Assembly: GCF_947497005.1 (NCBI RefSeq) | Contig: NZ_CANMFF010000017.1 | Location: 1-64,000 of the forward strand | Origin: an uncultured Ruegeria sp. | GTDB taxonomy: Bacteria > Pseudomonadota > Alphaproteobacteria > Rhodobacterales > Rhodobacteraceae | Direction: 5' to 3' | Length of the DNA stretch: 64,000 nt | Part shown: piece by piece, positions 1-9,097 of the stretch | How positions within the stretch are numbered: position 1 is the stretch's first letter | Layout of the letters: each line of letters begins with the position of its first letter | Notes under the pieces: generated by a model | Told to the model about the DNA's origin: nothing | Databases searched by the model: none | Seen by the model: only the letters and a program-made list of their open reading frames with translations | Position numbers and translations under genes: made by a program

Positions 1-124
1 TTTCGCATTCGTTTGCTCCTTCGAAAAGTTGAGCAAACTCTACATCAGAGCGAGGGAAGTTTCGGGGGGCAGGTCAAATGTCGGTGCCTCAACGCAATCA
101 GATCGAGCACCCAGGGAGCGAAAG

Positions 125-448
125 ATGAAGATATATGTGACCCTCAGCTACCTTTGTTCGGTTTCCGCTATGGGGGTCGCAACATGCTGTGTTCTTCCAA
201 TGGTCATGATGTTGTTGGGCTTGGGTGGCAGCTGGTTGGCGGTATTCGGAAAAATAGCGGCGGCAAGCTATTATGTTCTTGGCATCTCAACAGCGCTGGT
301 CGCGGTTTCGTGGTTCGTATCGCATCGAAACGGGACGTTAGTAAATCTGAAATGGTGGCTTACCGGAAACAGTGCGATCACCGTGTTGGCATGGGCCATC
401 GTGTTCAATGAGGTTCAGATCAACGACTATCTAATCATGCAGATGTGA
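125..448 (+). CDS. MerT-like mercuric/metal transport membrane protein
   Basis: A protein of about 107 residues, predominantly hydrophobic with roughly three membrane segments. The first segment carries the vicinal pair in TCCVLPM followed by a LGLGGSWL stretch, which matches the MerT pattern of a Cys-Cys pair in helix 1 used to pass Hg(II) inward. The ATG at 125 is chosen over an upstream in-frame start at 29 because a GGGAG box lies just before it and the membrane segment then starts near the N-terminus. The next gene begins 4 bp downstream. No merR, merP or merA is visible, so mercury specificity is inferred; the window edge may hide partners. Confidence 0.65.
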   Translation: MKIYVTLSYLCSVSAMGVATCCVLPMVMMLLGLGGSWLAVFGKIAAASYYVLGISTALVAVSWFVSHRNGTLVNLKWWLTGNSAITVLAWAIVFNEVQINDYLIMQM

Positions 449-452
449 GACA

Positions 453-671
453 ATGACAAAACAAACTGTGGTGCTCGATAGCGCTTTGACCTGCCCTGAG
501 TGTGGGCACATAGAAACCGAGAAAATGCCAACCGACTCGTGCCAGTGGTTTTATGAATGCAAATCATGCGAGGCAGTCTTGAAACCGTTGGAAGGAGATT
601 GCTGTGTATTTTGTTCCTATGCAACTGTTCCGTGTCCGCCAATTCAGTTAGGAAATCACTGTTGTGGTTAA
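453..671 (+). CDS. GDCCVxC-domain small cysteine-rich protein
   Basis: A protein of 72 residues with a zinc-ribbon-like CPECGH and CKSC, then the motif GDCCVFCSYATVPCPPIQ and a C-terminal CC. This is the GDCCVxC family, which databases describe as having selenoprotein and cysteine members; here the positions read as cysteines. The family often sits beside mercury or heavy-metal genes, which fits the MerT-like gene 4 bp upstream in the same orientation. A role in metal binding or detoxification is inferred; no enzyme activity can be read from the sequence. Confidence 0.7.
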   Translation: MTKQTVVLDSALTCPECGHIETEKMPTDSCQWFYECKSCEAVLKPLEGDCCVFCSYATVPCPPIQLGNHCCG

Positions 672-758
672 GCGGGTCGCAACCGCAACATCCGAGAGAG
701 ATGTTGAGTGTCCGCATTGGCTCGTTCGCCAAAGTTTGCGAAGTCGGGTTTATGCGCG

Positions 759-860
759 TTGCCGTCATTGGGGCACCGCGCTGCATCGGTCAAAGCGGGC
801 TCGAAGTGGTTGTTCTCTGCGGTGCATGTCGTGGCTGATGGCAGCCCGAAACGGACCTTC
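759..860. repeat. Dispersed intergenic repeat, copy A
   Basis: The gap 672-1044 has no supportable gene. At 759-806 it has about 48 bases closely matching 7939-7989 (shared core GTCATTGGGGCA followed by CATCGGTCAAAG or CGTCGGTCAAAG). About 35 bases further on comes the block GCAGCCCGAAACGGAC at 841, which matches GCAGCCCACAGCGGAC at 8024. Shorter matches to the second block lie near 3181 and 11972. Function is unknown; such families of imperfect intergenic repeats are common in roseobacters. Confidence 0.55.
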
Positions 861-1044
861 GACGCTGAGCTTTACTAATTCAACTGCGCGGGACGGGAGC
901 TACCATTGATGCGAATGGCTTGAACGTATTGAGCGCTTCGCCACGGCGACAATGAAAGAAAGAATTTGACTGCTAAAACCAAGGCGGTTGAAACAACACT
1001 CTTAAAGGAAGCAGGCGTCACCGCACACTTTCGGGCAAACAGGC

Positions 1045-1596
1045 TTAACCCAAGGTGTTTCCGGTGATGAAGGTGTACGAACTTTCAACCAGATCGATGA
1101 CGACATCCAACTCTTCTGGTGTGGTCGGTGTATATATCATGACAAAGCCGCTCCACCCAAGACGTTGCTTTGCCCAAGGGTGAGCTACGGCCCAGCCTGC
1201 CTCAATTGCCCGTCGCGCCAATGAGGGGTGCAGCGAAGCGTGCAAACTGCCATTAGGATGCATATGCGCAAACTCAAACCCACCGACGATAGAGCTCGGT
1301 TGAGACAACAACATGTCGGGATCAAGCTGAAAACCAACTGCGCCAGGAAGTGATATGCGTGTTGGACCAAGTGTGACCCCCGGGAATTGCGCAACACGCT
1401 CCAGCAATAGCTGGGCCAATTCGGCATTAATTTCGACACCAATCTGAGTATGCGGTACGCCGCTTGTTGTTTCAGGACGGGGCGAGGTGCGCTCCGGCAA
1501 GGAGCGCTCTTGTGCGGATACCATCGGGCACATCAATGCCACCGCCGTTACAGCAACCGCCAATGTTCTCAGGTACACATTCATCGTTTTGACCAT
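1045..1596 (-). CDS. Secreted luciferase-domain (DUF5519-type) protein
   Basis: A protein of 183 residues with an N-terminal signal peptide ending near VSAQ. The body contains FEFAHMHPNGSLH, then a GW..AHPWA segment, an MIYTP segment and a C-terminal YTFITG, the pattern of the so-called luciferase-domain family (DUF5519). The family name is historical and does not prove light production. An alternative ATG lies four codons inside (1584) behind a GGCGGATGG box and may be the true start. It is followed by yceI on the same strand, with 53 bp between 1596 and the yceI stop. Function unknown. Confidence 0.6.
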   Translation of the reverse strand: MVKTMNVYLRTLAVAVTAVALMCPMVSAQERSLPERTSPRPETTSGVPHTQIGVEINAELAQLLLERVAQFPGVTLGPTRISLPGAVGFQLDPDMLLSQPSSIVGGFEFAHMHPNGSLHASLHPSLARRAIEAGWAVAHPWAKQRLGWSGFVMIYTPTTPEELDVVIDLVESSYTFITGNTLG

Positions 1597-1649
1597 CCGC
1601 CAAAATTAAAGATTGAGTGCTCAGCGCCGTATCTGTGCCCTTGCACACA

Positions 1650-2240
1650 TCATTCAGCTTTTAACGCTTCGATATTGATCAAGAGTTCTATTTCGTCGCT
1701 CACCGCAGGTGCAAACGCCCCAAGTCCGAATTCAGACCGCACGATGGTCGCCGTCGCTGCCAGCCCCAAGGTCGGGGTGCCCTCCTTTGCACCAAACGGG
1801 TATGGTGCTAACTTATTGAGCGTCGTTGCCAGAACAACAGGTTTGGTGATGCCGTTCATGGTCAGGTCGCCAGATATATTCGCGGTATTGTCCCCGGTCA
1901 CTTCGATGCTGGTTGAGGCGAATGTGACTTCGTCACCGTCACTCGCGCTGAAGAAATCGTCAGACATGAAGTGTTGCAGACGGGCGTCCCAGCCCGTGAT
2001 CATGGATTTTACAGGCATAGACACTGTGACAGATGACCCAGACGGATCATCTTCGTTGAACTCTATCTCACCGCTAAAACCTGAGAACATTCCAAACGTT
2101 TCTGAGAACCCGATGTGGTCGTAGCTGAACAATACCTGACTGTGTCCAGGTTCCAGCTCGTAAGTGCCGCTCTCGGACAATGCGGTTGTCGCTCCCATCG
2201 ATAAGAGTACCGCCAGCGGGGTTGCTGCCACTTTGAACAT
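1650..2240 (-). CDS. yceI: YceI family periplasmic lipid-binding protein
   Basis: A protein of 196 residues with a signal peptide (cleavage near ALSES) and the YceI lipocalin-like fold pattern: Y.LEPGHSQV.FSYDHIGFS near the start, then F.SD.FF..., SGDLTMNGITKPV in the middle and a conserved acidic C-terminus. YceI proteins bind isoprenoid or amide lipids in the periplasm; the ligand here is unknown. It is divergent from a TetR regulator, and paired palindromes lie in the shared intergenic region, so this gene is the likely regulated target. Confidence 0.85.
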   Translation of the reverse strand: MFKVAATPLAVLLSMGATTALSESGTYELEPGHSQVLFSYDHIGFSETFGMFSGFSGEIEFNEDDPSGSSVTVSMPVKSMITGWDARLQHFMSDDFFSASDGDEVTFASTSIEVTGDNTANISGDLTMNGITKPVVLATTLNKLAPYPFGAKEGTPTLGLAATATIVRSEFGLGAFAPAVSDEIELLINIEALKAE

Positions 2241-2315
2241 TGATACGCTCCCATTTTGACAAGACGTGTTCGCGGAATCGAGTATTGAGCTTTAGTTTTT
2301 AGCTGGCCATACTTA

Positions 2316-2352
2316 TAGAACAAAATGTTCTACAACGCAACAAGATGTTCTA
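2316..2352. promoter_or_regulatory. Tandem TetR-type operators between yceI and tetR
   Basis: A perfect dyad TAGAACA-AAA-TGTTCTA spans 2316-2332. A second copy follows with AACA-AGA-TGTTCTA and its right arm at 2346-2352. The two right arms start exactly 20 bp apart, about two helical turns. The second site touches the AGGAGG ribosome-binding site of the tetR gene, so binding would block both divergent genes. Confidence 0.75.
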
Positions 2353-2364
2353 TAGGAGGGGCGA

Positions 2365-2946
2365 TTGAAAGAAGATCCCAGGCTGATCGCCACACGACAG
2401 ACTGCGCTTGATGCTGCGCAAAAGATACTGATGGATGAAGGCGTGCTGCACGTAACTCATGGCGCAGTTTCAAAGGCAACGGGCATTTCGCGCAGTACAC
2501 TTTACAGGCATTGGTCAGATGCGCGTTGCCTGCGTGATGCAGCGTTCAGGCGCATCGCAACACCGCCGAACATACCGCCCAAAACCGATGGCCCGCTGCG
2601 ATCTGACCTGCGCTGGTTACTCGGTGTACTGATGGGAGCCTTGAATGACACACCATGGGGCCAAATCGCGCCTCAGGTGGTCGCTGCTGCGTCCAACGAT
2701 GCAGAGGCGCGGTTGGTGATCACTGAATTTATGAAAGACAGGTTCGCAAGTGTTGAAGCAGTATTTGCAGCCGCAATAGGCCGCGGTGAGGTCACCGCCG
2801 ACGTTCCGGTTGACCAACTCATAGAACTAGCAGTCGCTGCACCTTTTTTCCGCAAACTCATACGTCACGAGGCACTGGACGAAGATTGGTTGGACAAACA
2901 TGTCGATCTGCTTTGCAGTATAGCGAAAACCAATTCGGAACGTTGA
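2365..2946 (+). CDS. TetR family transcriptional regulator
   Basis: A protein of 193 residues. The N-terminus has a TetR helix-turn-helix (A..ILMDEGVLHVTHGAVSKATGISRSTLYRHW, read in pieces), and the remainder is a divergent helical ligand domain. The start is a TTG at 2365 with AGGAGGGG 6 bp upstream; no better ATG exists. It is divergent from yceI, and the two palindromes in between suggest autoregulation and control of yceI. Ligand unknown. Confidence 0.85.
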   Translation: MKEDPRLIATRQTALDAAQKILMDEGVLHVTHGAVSKATGISRSTLYRHWSDARCLRDAAFRRIATPPNIPPKTDGPLRSDLRWLLGVLMGALNDTPWGQIAPQVVAAASNDAEARLVITEFMKDRFASVEAVFAAAIGRGEVTADVPVDQLIELAVAAPFFRKLIRHEALDEDWLDKHVDLLCSIAKTNSER

Positions 2947-3605
2947 ATATCGCCTAAATTTGTAAACAAAGCGACTACGATACTTAGCAGTTTCCAAGAT
3001 CGCGATAGGGCTACAGTCGCCGCTAGACATCAGCACGTCGCCTGAACACCTTTGGGCTTCGTTACGACAACCCCCTCACGAGTGGTTCATTAGTCTCAAA
3101 CCATAGCTCAGTTTAGGTTTGCAGCCGCCATCGGGTGTTGCGCCGCATCTGCACTGTATCGGTTTCAGTTGGCGACACCAGCGGCCCATAGCGGCCGTTC
3201 GACCTGGTTCACCGACGCTGCAGTGCGGCCCGCCTTGCCGACATTCGCCGCGCGTGCAAAATCTGAAGCCGCTCGAACTCACATAACGCGGACATAGCGG
3301 CCACCCGCATTCTTACTCCCAAGGACCGCAGTCAGCTCGAAGCAGAAGGCGAAAAAAGCGTTAAGACAAAGGAAAGCTGACCTTCGACGACCCAGAATCC
3401 CTCAAAACTGTCTGACGACGGACAACTAGTCGGCGTACACGAGTACAAAAATCTAATCCCGAGTAAGTGTAATTGCGACGTAGCCTACAGATTGACCGGT
3501 AGATTATGGTCGTGCCGGTGATCTACTGGAACGCAATTTCAATTGCGAATAGTGCTATGGCTGTGTTCCCTTGGCCGCATAGAGACGAAGCTGAATAAAG
3601 GAAGA
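2947..3605. other. Gene-free gap with repeat-like sequence
   Basis: No credible reading frame lies between the TetR gene and the MFS gene. Around 3120-3300 the sequence resembles the dispersed intergenic repeat: GCGGCCCATAGCGGCCGTTCGACC at 3181 parallels the core blocks near 841, 8024 and 11972, and is followed by a GCTGCAGTGCGG segment. No promoter or RNA gene is evident. Confidence 0.4.
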
Positions 3606-4865
3606 GTGGTGGTACAGGCACAACTCATAACATTACGATCTGTCATGCTGGCGATGGCGGCCATACAGTTGGTGACGGCGGCTTCCGGTACTCTAGTGGC
3701 TCTTTATTTTGCCGAAACAGGAGCCTCACAAGCAAGCGCTGCCATCGCATCCGCTTCATACTCGCTAGGCTTCCTGCTTGGCTGCTTCTTTGCTGCCGGG
3801 CCTATCTCCAATATCGGGTATATCCGATCCTTCTCAGCAGGGGCTGCGATATCTGCCGGGTCCGCGCTTGTGTTTTCGCTCACCGAGTTCGAGCCTGCCT
3901 TGTTCTTCGTTCGCCTTATGACCGGCGTGGCGACAGCCGGACTATTTGCGATAGGAGACTCATGGATAAATGAGGCTGCGGATAAGGCGTCACGTGGCCG
4001 TTTGCTGGCAATCTATGCTGTTGTAATGGGGATCATGTCAGTCTCCAGTCAAATCGTCATCGTTCTGGCACCCGACGATTTGGATAGGGCGTTTGTTCTG
4101 GTCACTTTGCTGTACTGCTTCGCAATCGTTGTGATCGCCGCAACGCGCACAACCCCGCCAGAAATCAAGTCGAGCGCAAACGTTAGAGTGTTGCCCCTTT
4201 TAAAGGAGGCACCAACGGCTATGACCGGTGCTTTCGCGGTAGGGTTCGTGCAAATATCGGTCCTGAGTATAGTACCCTACCGACTGTCCGTTCTTGGAGT
4301 AAGCACAATTGATGTGGCCCTCCTAATCGGCGCAACGTACTTGGGACGCATTCTCCTACAATTTCCCCTCGGAAAACGTTCTGACAGCACGGACAGACGG
4401 CGTGTCATATTCGCTGCGTCTTTGTTCGCAACGGTAATCTTGCTGGGGCTCAGCTACTTTGGAACCGGTGATGGAGTGGCGTTTCTGCAAACTTCTGCAC
4501 AGTATTCAATTGTACCTTTTTTAGTGATCTCAATATTGCTCGGGGGTAGTTTGCTCACGATTTATTCGCTTCTCGTGGCGCATGCGCTGGATCGGAGTGC
4601 CCCTGTGTTTGTGTCTTCCAGCGCGGTCACGATGCTTCTGTCCTATACTATCGGCAGTGTTGTGGGTCCGTTGTTCGTGAGTTTCGCCTCAGGAATTGCA
4701 GGTGATGGCGCTTTGGGTTGGATTTGCTTTGTCGTTATGGCCTGTTACACCATCTACGGGGCCTATCGCATCAAAACTGTCGAGCCGGCATCGCGGGCTG
4801 AAAAAGCTGAGCGGCCCATCGTAAATCAAAACAGCCTCGAGCTAGCTCCCGCAGCGAAAAGATAG
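3606..4865 (+). CDS. MFS transporter (YcaD-like)
   Basis: A protein of about 419 residues with around twelve hydrophobic segments and an overall major facilitator layout. Loop 2-3 has the family-type charged GRLLAIYAVVMG region, and a LGRILLQFPLGKRSD...DRRRV segment lies between halves, as in the YcaD/UMF subfamily. The frame is open from a TTG at 3543, but AAGGAAG just before tandem GTG codons at 3606 and 3609 and the position of the first membrane helix favour the later start. Substrate unknown. No operon partner; the next gene is convergent. Confidence 0.7.
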   Translation: MVVQAQLITLRSVMLAMAAIQLVTAASGTLVALYFAETGASQASAAIASASYSLGFLLGCFFAAGPISNIGYIRSFSAGAAISAGSALVFSLTEFEPALFFVRLMTGVATAGLFAIGDSWINEAADKASRGRLLAIYAVVMGIMSVSSQIVIVLAPDDLDRAFVLVTLLYCFAIVVIAATRTTPPEIKSSANVRVLPLLKEAPTAMTGAFAVGFVQISVLSIVPYRLSVLGVSTIDVALLIGATYLGRILLQFPLGKRSDSTDRRRVIFAASLFATVILLGLSYFGTGDGVAFLQTSAQYSIVPFLVISILLGGSLLTIYSLLVAHALDRSAPVFVSSSAVTMLLSYTIGSVVGPLFVSFASGIAGDGALGWICFVVMACYTIYGAYRIKTVEPASRAEKAERPIVNQNSLELAPAAKR

Positions 4866-4964
4866 GCTCTTTCCCTAATCCCGCTGGGTATTAAGGTCAG
4901 TTCTACAGTACGAAGCGGAGGTCAACTGAACCCTGCATAGAACCGGCATCTCGATAGGGAAACT

Positions 4965-5846
4965 TTAGTTCTTGAGGCGAGCCTTTACCTGAACTTTCAG
5001 ACCCGGGATCAGGATTATTTGTGGATTTTTGAGCTTTGCCCACACGCGCAGGTTGCCATGTTCATCCAACTCATTGTCGGTCGAGGTTATTTCTCCAGAC
5101 TCTTCGAATACCGTACCATTGGGCAGGATCACGTAGACATTTAGCTTCTTAAGCAGCTCAGGCATAGACACTGGTGAGACGCTCTGAAGTTCAATGAGTG
5201 TGTCATAAGGCTGAAGATACGAAACCAGTACAGTGTTCAGGTCCAAAATCTCTGCAAGTGGCCGACGTGTTTGCGTTTTCAAATATGCCCCCAGATCATG
5301 CTTCGGGGCAACGATCCAGCCGGAAGCCTGCGCTTCGATTTTGGTTGCAGACAGAATAACCTGTGCTTTCTTTAGCTTTGCCTTCGCTTCCCTCAACGCG
5401 ACTTCGGCGAGAGCAAGCGCCTGTTTGGTCTCCTGTTTCCTTAACATTGTAGCAGCGCCAGTGCCCGCTAGCGAAGACGTACGCTTTGCCGATTCGCGTG
5501 CGATTTCCAGTTCCACCTCTCTCCGCCGAACCTCATTATCAGCGAGTTCGACGTCCAATTCAAAGGTCTGCTTTGCGAGTTCAAAAAGCACCTCACCTTT
5601 CTCTACGCGTTGCCCGTTGATGAAGTTCACACTAACCAGCGTTCCGTTAATACTGTTCGAGACCTGTGTGCGCTCTCCAGCTTCGACGACACCTTCGAAG
5701 ACCTGCCGTTCCAAAAGTTCGACAACCTCATCAAGTTCGCTTGCGGTCACCTGAGAGGAGCTAAGCAACGCCATGGAGACGGCTGCAACGAGTGTGCCGA
5801 AGAATTTTGAGCAGTTCACGGAACACTTGCTACCTAAAAAATCCAT
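4965..5846 (-). CDS. HlyD/MFP-type periplasmic efflux adaptor
   Basis: About 293 residues from the ATG at 5846, with a signal-peptide-like N-terminus. Then come a biotinyl-lipoyl-like half (INGTLVSVNFINGQRVEKGEVLFEL read in pieces), a long helical hairpin rich in A, E, K and L (about residues 90-170), a second lipoyl half (ASGWIVAPKHDLGAYLK) and a beta-barrel C-terminus. This is the layout of RND/ABC efflux adaptor proteins. No pump or outer-membrane channel lies beside it, so it is an orphan here. The frame also opens at 5909, but the 22-codon later start gives a normal signal peptide. Confidence 0.65.
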   Translation of the reverse strand: MDFLGSKCSVNCSKFFGTLVAAVSMALLSSSQVTASELDEVVELLERQVFEGVVEAGERTQVSNSINGTLVSVNFINGQRVEKGEVLFELAKQTFELDVELADNEVRRREVELEIARESAKRTSSLAGTGAATMLRKQETKQALALAEVALREAKAKLKKAQVILSATKIEAQASGWIVAPKHDLGAYLKTQTRRPLAEILDLNTVLVSYLQPYDTLIELQSVSPVSMPELLKKLNVYVILPNGTVFEESGEITSTDNELDEHGNLRVWAKLKNPQIILIPGLKVQVKARLKN

Positions 5847-5951
5847 TTGTCTTTTGACCCCTATTGCAAAAGCGATAAACACACAGATCGCGACATTCCG
5901 TGGGAACATGTCAAATTATTCTACGAGCACACCCAACCGTCTTCTGTTTCG

Positions 5952-7547
5952 CTAGTTTTTAACGACGCAGCTGAAGCTATCCGGTTTATTCGGATCGCCA
6001 CTCCCATCGTAAGTCACAGTGGCTGGGTGCGCACAGATTATGCGTCCTTCACCGGTTGGTTCTTGACTCACAAGATTGACAAAAGGTGCATCCAGTTGGT
6101 CAGGTGCGTTGTCTGAATCTAACCACTCTTCCAGCGCAACGATATAGTTGGTGCCATCAGGCCCAGGTCCGCCTTTGCAATGTGTCACGCCGGGGCGAAC
6201 AAACAAGCGCACATCATCGCGGGCGGAGGGGTCGTACTCAAGCACCCGTTCGTAATAGTCGATAGTTCCGTGGGCAGACAGCGACCCGTCCATCCAGCCG
6301 TTGTCAATAATAAGCTTGCCGCCATTGGCCCGGAATTCCGAGAGGTCGGGATTATCCGCATCAAGCGTTGGGCTTAGACGCGCAGCATGGTGTGCAAAAT
6401 CTGAGAAGTCGTAGCCATCGTAATTCCAGTCAGCATCGCCATAAAAGAAGTTCTTCATCATCTGCGTTGCAAAGCCCCAAGTGGCGTTTGGTATCGGGGG
6501 CTCCTCGTATGTCTCCTCGCCTCCTTCGCCCGGATGAAAGTCGATTTCAGCACCTTCGACGTAGCCTCCGGTCGTCCAAAGCGACCAACCCAACGGGCTA
6601 CCCGGCAACTCAGCGCCCATCGGCATGCCGGGCCAAGACGTTCCTCCAAACTCGACTTCACGATATAGGTCTTCTGCCACCCGGACTTGTTCTGCGCTCA
6701 GGCACTGATTGGCCTCGCTGTCACCACATAGCAGGCTTGAAACCTCGAAATCACATTGTCGAGGGTCATTTAGTATTCCGTCTTTTAAGCCATCAAGTGC
6801 GTCGCACTGGTCCATAATGGCATTCCCGAGAAGTGCTTGCGCCTCGGTATCGATCACTGGCGTCGAAATCTGGTTTGGATCAGGGAACATGTTCATGGCG
6901 TCAAAAGTCCACCGGCCAGCCATCTCCTTTGTCCAGGAGTAGGCAGGTGCCCCGGCATAGATGCCGTCGAAAACGTCCGGTGACCGCTGCGCGACCATCA
7001 AAGCCTGACCACCGCCACGGGAGCAGCCGAAGAAAAGGTTTCGCTGACTTTCAGAACCGTAGTAGTCCGCGATGATCGCTTGCGCTGTGACAGCAGTCCG
7101 ATGCACAGCCTGAAAACCAAAAGAGACCTGCCGCTCCAGGTTATTGAGAGCCCAAGAAGCCACGATGTTGCTTCCCTTGTGCCCTGTGTCAGTTGCGACC
7201 GTCGCCCAACCATCTTCCACAACCCGATATAAATCGTTGGCCGCGTTGTCAAAGTTACCGGCATACCCGCCGCTGCCACCCATAATGAACTTCCCATTCC
7301 AGTCGTCAGGAAGAAGCAATTCAAATTCGGTTTCAGTACCAATTTTTCCAACAATACGACAATGTTGGGCTGGTTCAATCAACGCTTCTACAGATAAAAC
7401 GCTCATATCAGGGGCACTGGGAACTCCGGTCAAGCTGCACTCACCGGCGGTTGCGGTAGCCGCCCCCGTTGTGAGCGCAGCCATCATAAATCCTAAGAGC
7501 ATACTTGGTCTTTGGAAACCGTCCAAAGCTTTAAAAAAAACGCGCAT
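5952..7547 (-). CDS. Secreted tannase/feruloyl esterase family hydrolase
   Basis: About 531 residues with a signal peptide ending near ATATAGEC. The catalytic serine motif FFGCSRGGGQ gives the GCSxGG signature of the tannase/feruloyl esterase family. A late acidic residue and histidine (GVTHCKGGPG) complete a plausible triad, and the C-terminal HPA segment also fits. Family members cleave esters of gallic, ferulic or similar aromatic acids outside the cytoplasm; the substrate here is unknown. The start at 7547 is preferred because AAGGG lies 8 nt upstream, whereas the ATG at 7562 has no such box. Confidence 0.8.
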   Translation of the reverse strand: MRVFFKALDGFQRPSMLLGFMMAALTTGAATATAGECSLTGVPSAPDMSVLSVEALIEPAQHCRIVGKIGTETEFELLLPDDWNGKFIMGGSGGYAGNFDNAANDLYRVVEDGWATVATDTGHKGSNIVASWALNNLERQVSFGFQAVHRTAVTAQAIIADYYGSESQRNLFFGCSRGGGQALMVAQRSPDVFDGIYAGAPAYSWTKEMAGRWTFDAMNMFPDPNQISTPVIDTEAQALLGNAIMDQCDALDGLKDGILNDPRQCDFEVSSLLCGDSEANQCLSAEQVRVAEDLYREVEFGGTSWPGMPMGAELPGSPLGWSLWTTGGYVEGAEIDFHPGEGGEETYEEPPIPNATWGFATQMMKNFFYGDADWNYDGYDFSDFAHHAARLSPTLDADNPDLSEFRANGGKLIIDNGWMDGSLSAHGTIDYYERVLEYDPSARDDVRLFVRPGVTHCKGGPGPDGTNYIVALEEWLDSDNAPDQLDAPFVNLVSQEPTGEGRIICAHPATVTYDGSGDPNKPDSFSCVVKN

Positions 7548-8144
7548 CCGGATTCCCTTCATGCATTCACTTTTTAGAGTATGTCCGACCGTACTGCCCG
7601 GAAAACCGAACTGTCCAGAGAATCTTGGGCCGGGAAGGGACCACTGCCTTTGAACAAGTGAAAGTGGATTATCATCATGTCAGGCCCTCTTTCTGGCGAA
7701 GAACCGCGGTTTAGACGGACTGTTTTCTTTGGTCAGCGCTGAACTCGGTCGGTTTGAAACTACCTACGTTTGTGGAAACACGAACATATAAGGCATTCTC
7801 TCGGTCGACCTGTGACAAAGGCGCATTAGCTTACTCAGCGCAAACGTCCGCCTTGGGCTCGGGTAACCAAATTCCCTCAAGACGTGAAAGCCTGCTTTCA
7901 GGAAACGGCTCTGAGTTTGCAAAGTCCGCTTCCTGCACATTGCTGTCATTGGGGCATCGAGCAGCGTCGGTCAAAGTCGGACTCGGAGTCGCCTTTCGCT
8001 GCCTTTCACATTAGTGACTGGAGGCAGCCCACAGCGGACATTCACAACCGACTTTGCAGTTTCCGAGAAGCGGACATAGCACCAATTCGCTGCGTTTGCT
8101 CGAATGTCGGCAATTTGGCCAATGCTTTGGTTGGAACCACACCT
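7548..8144. repeat. Gene-free gap with dispersed repeat, copy B
   Basis: No coding frame stands out between the tannase gene and the next gene. The region 7939-7989 matches copy A (759-806), and 8024-8039 carries the GCAGCCCACAGCGGAC block, followed about 35 bases later by GAAGCGGACATAGC. These blocks recur in other gaps of this window. Confidence 0.5.
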
Positions 8145-8588
8145 TCAGCGCGGCTTCCGAATTTTGCCGGTCATTCGCAAGCCATCACGAATGTTCAGTC
8201 CCATCATCGTGAGGTTGGCCGCCCCGGCGATCAGTTCAATCACCTGAACCGCATAAAATATGCTGTCGATTTCGCCAGCAGCGGCCTTACCCGCCAGAAA
8301 CCAGGCTGCGGGTAGAAGGATCAGCAAACCGTTCAGCGCGATGATTGGCATACGGGTCTTCTTCGCGCTCGTCAGCGCATCCTTGCGTTTCCGGGCCATT
8401 GCCATGCCCGATCCGCCAGCAATGGCCATTGCCGGGATGAGAATAAACATGCCTTTCAGGATCAACGCCTTGACGGTTGCGACTGTTTCATGGCTCGCAA
8501 AGAGCTCGCTCGTGGCCGTTGATGTCCAGAAGAGGAGGATCATCACAAAGCCGATGCCACCCGCGATGGCGTGAATCTTTGTTTTCAT
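8145..8588 (-). CDS. Small integral membrane protein, unknown function
   Basis: About 147 residues from the ATG at 8588, which follows a GAGGGAACCGCT leader. There are four hydrophobic segments: near residues 5-25, 40-60, 85-105 and 110-130. No catalytic motif is visible. The gene is 37 bp downstream of the monooxygenase-type gene on the same strand and probably shares the MarR-controlled promoter. I do not recognise the family; a DoxX-like or carrier-type membrane protein is possible but not shown. Confidence 0.55.
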   Translation of the reverse strand: MKTKIHAIAGGIGFVMILLFWTSTATSELFASHETVATVKALILKGMFILIPAMAIAGGSGMAMARKRKDALTSAKKTRMPIIALNGLLILLPAAWFLAGKAAAGEIDSIFYAVQVIELIAGAANLTMMGLNIRDGLRMTGKIRKPR

Positions 8589-8625
8589 AGCGGTTCCCTC
8601 AAATTGGCTTATGGAAAGGGCTTCG

Positions 8626-8994
8626 TCAGGCAGTGCAGCAATTCGGCACCGCAACCTTCTCGAACAGATGGGGGGCGGTCACAGCGCTTGAGGGATAGTG
8701 GTTGAGCTGTTGCTGAAACTCGGGGTTTGAAAACGCGGCGCGGAAGTTCGCAACGGACTCCCAGACCGCGTAGTTCAGGTACATGCTGCCATCACCAATT
8801 GCCTTATGCAGTTGGGTACTGATGTAACCCGGCTGCTTTTTCATCCATTGGGCATCGCTCTTCCAAGCTTCAACCAAGGCGACTTGGTCAACGGGATCAA
8901 CTGTGAAGAGATTGACGAGAACGACGGGTCCAGCGTCGATGCCCAATTGCCGTTCAATGGGAAACTCGGGGTCGAGGGGTTTGAAACTGACCAT
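8626..8994 (-). CDS. Antibiotic biosynthesis monooxygenase (ABM)-like protein
   Basis: About 122 residues. It has the ABM dimeric alpha-beta barrel pattern: a VVLVNLFTV strand, a helix with EAWKSDAQWMKKQPGYIS, and a YLNYAVWESVANFRAAF strand-helix. Members are cofactor-independent oxygenases or simple dimeric binding proteins, so the reaction cannot be stated. AAGGAG 8 nt before the ATG at 8994 decides this start over the frame opening at 9021. It is divergent from a MarR regulator across a short operator region. Confidence 0.65.
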   Translation of the reverse strand: MVSFKPLDPEFPIERQLGIDAGPVVLVNLFTVDPVDQVALVEAWKSDAQWMKKQPGYISTQLHKAIGDGSMYLNYAVWESVANFRAAFSNPEFQQQLNHYPSSAVTAPHLFEKVAVPNCCTA

Positions 8995-9062
8995 TTCGGT
9001 ACTCCTTGAAAGCAACTTCATTTTGGTGTCATGTTGCCATACTTAGGAAGCATCAAGCACAA

Positions 9063-9078
9063 TGACAATATGTTGTCA
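9063..9078. promoter_or_regulatory. MarR-type palindromic operator
   Basis: TGACAA-TATG-TTGTCA is a perfect dyad with 6-bp arms in the 103-bp space between the ABM gene (minus) and the marR gene (plus). Its position 20 bp before the marR start suits binding of the MarR dimer and repression of both directions. Confidence 0.65.
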
Positions 9079-9097
9079 AACAAAATGAGGAGCCGAC

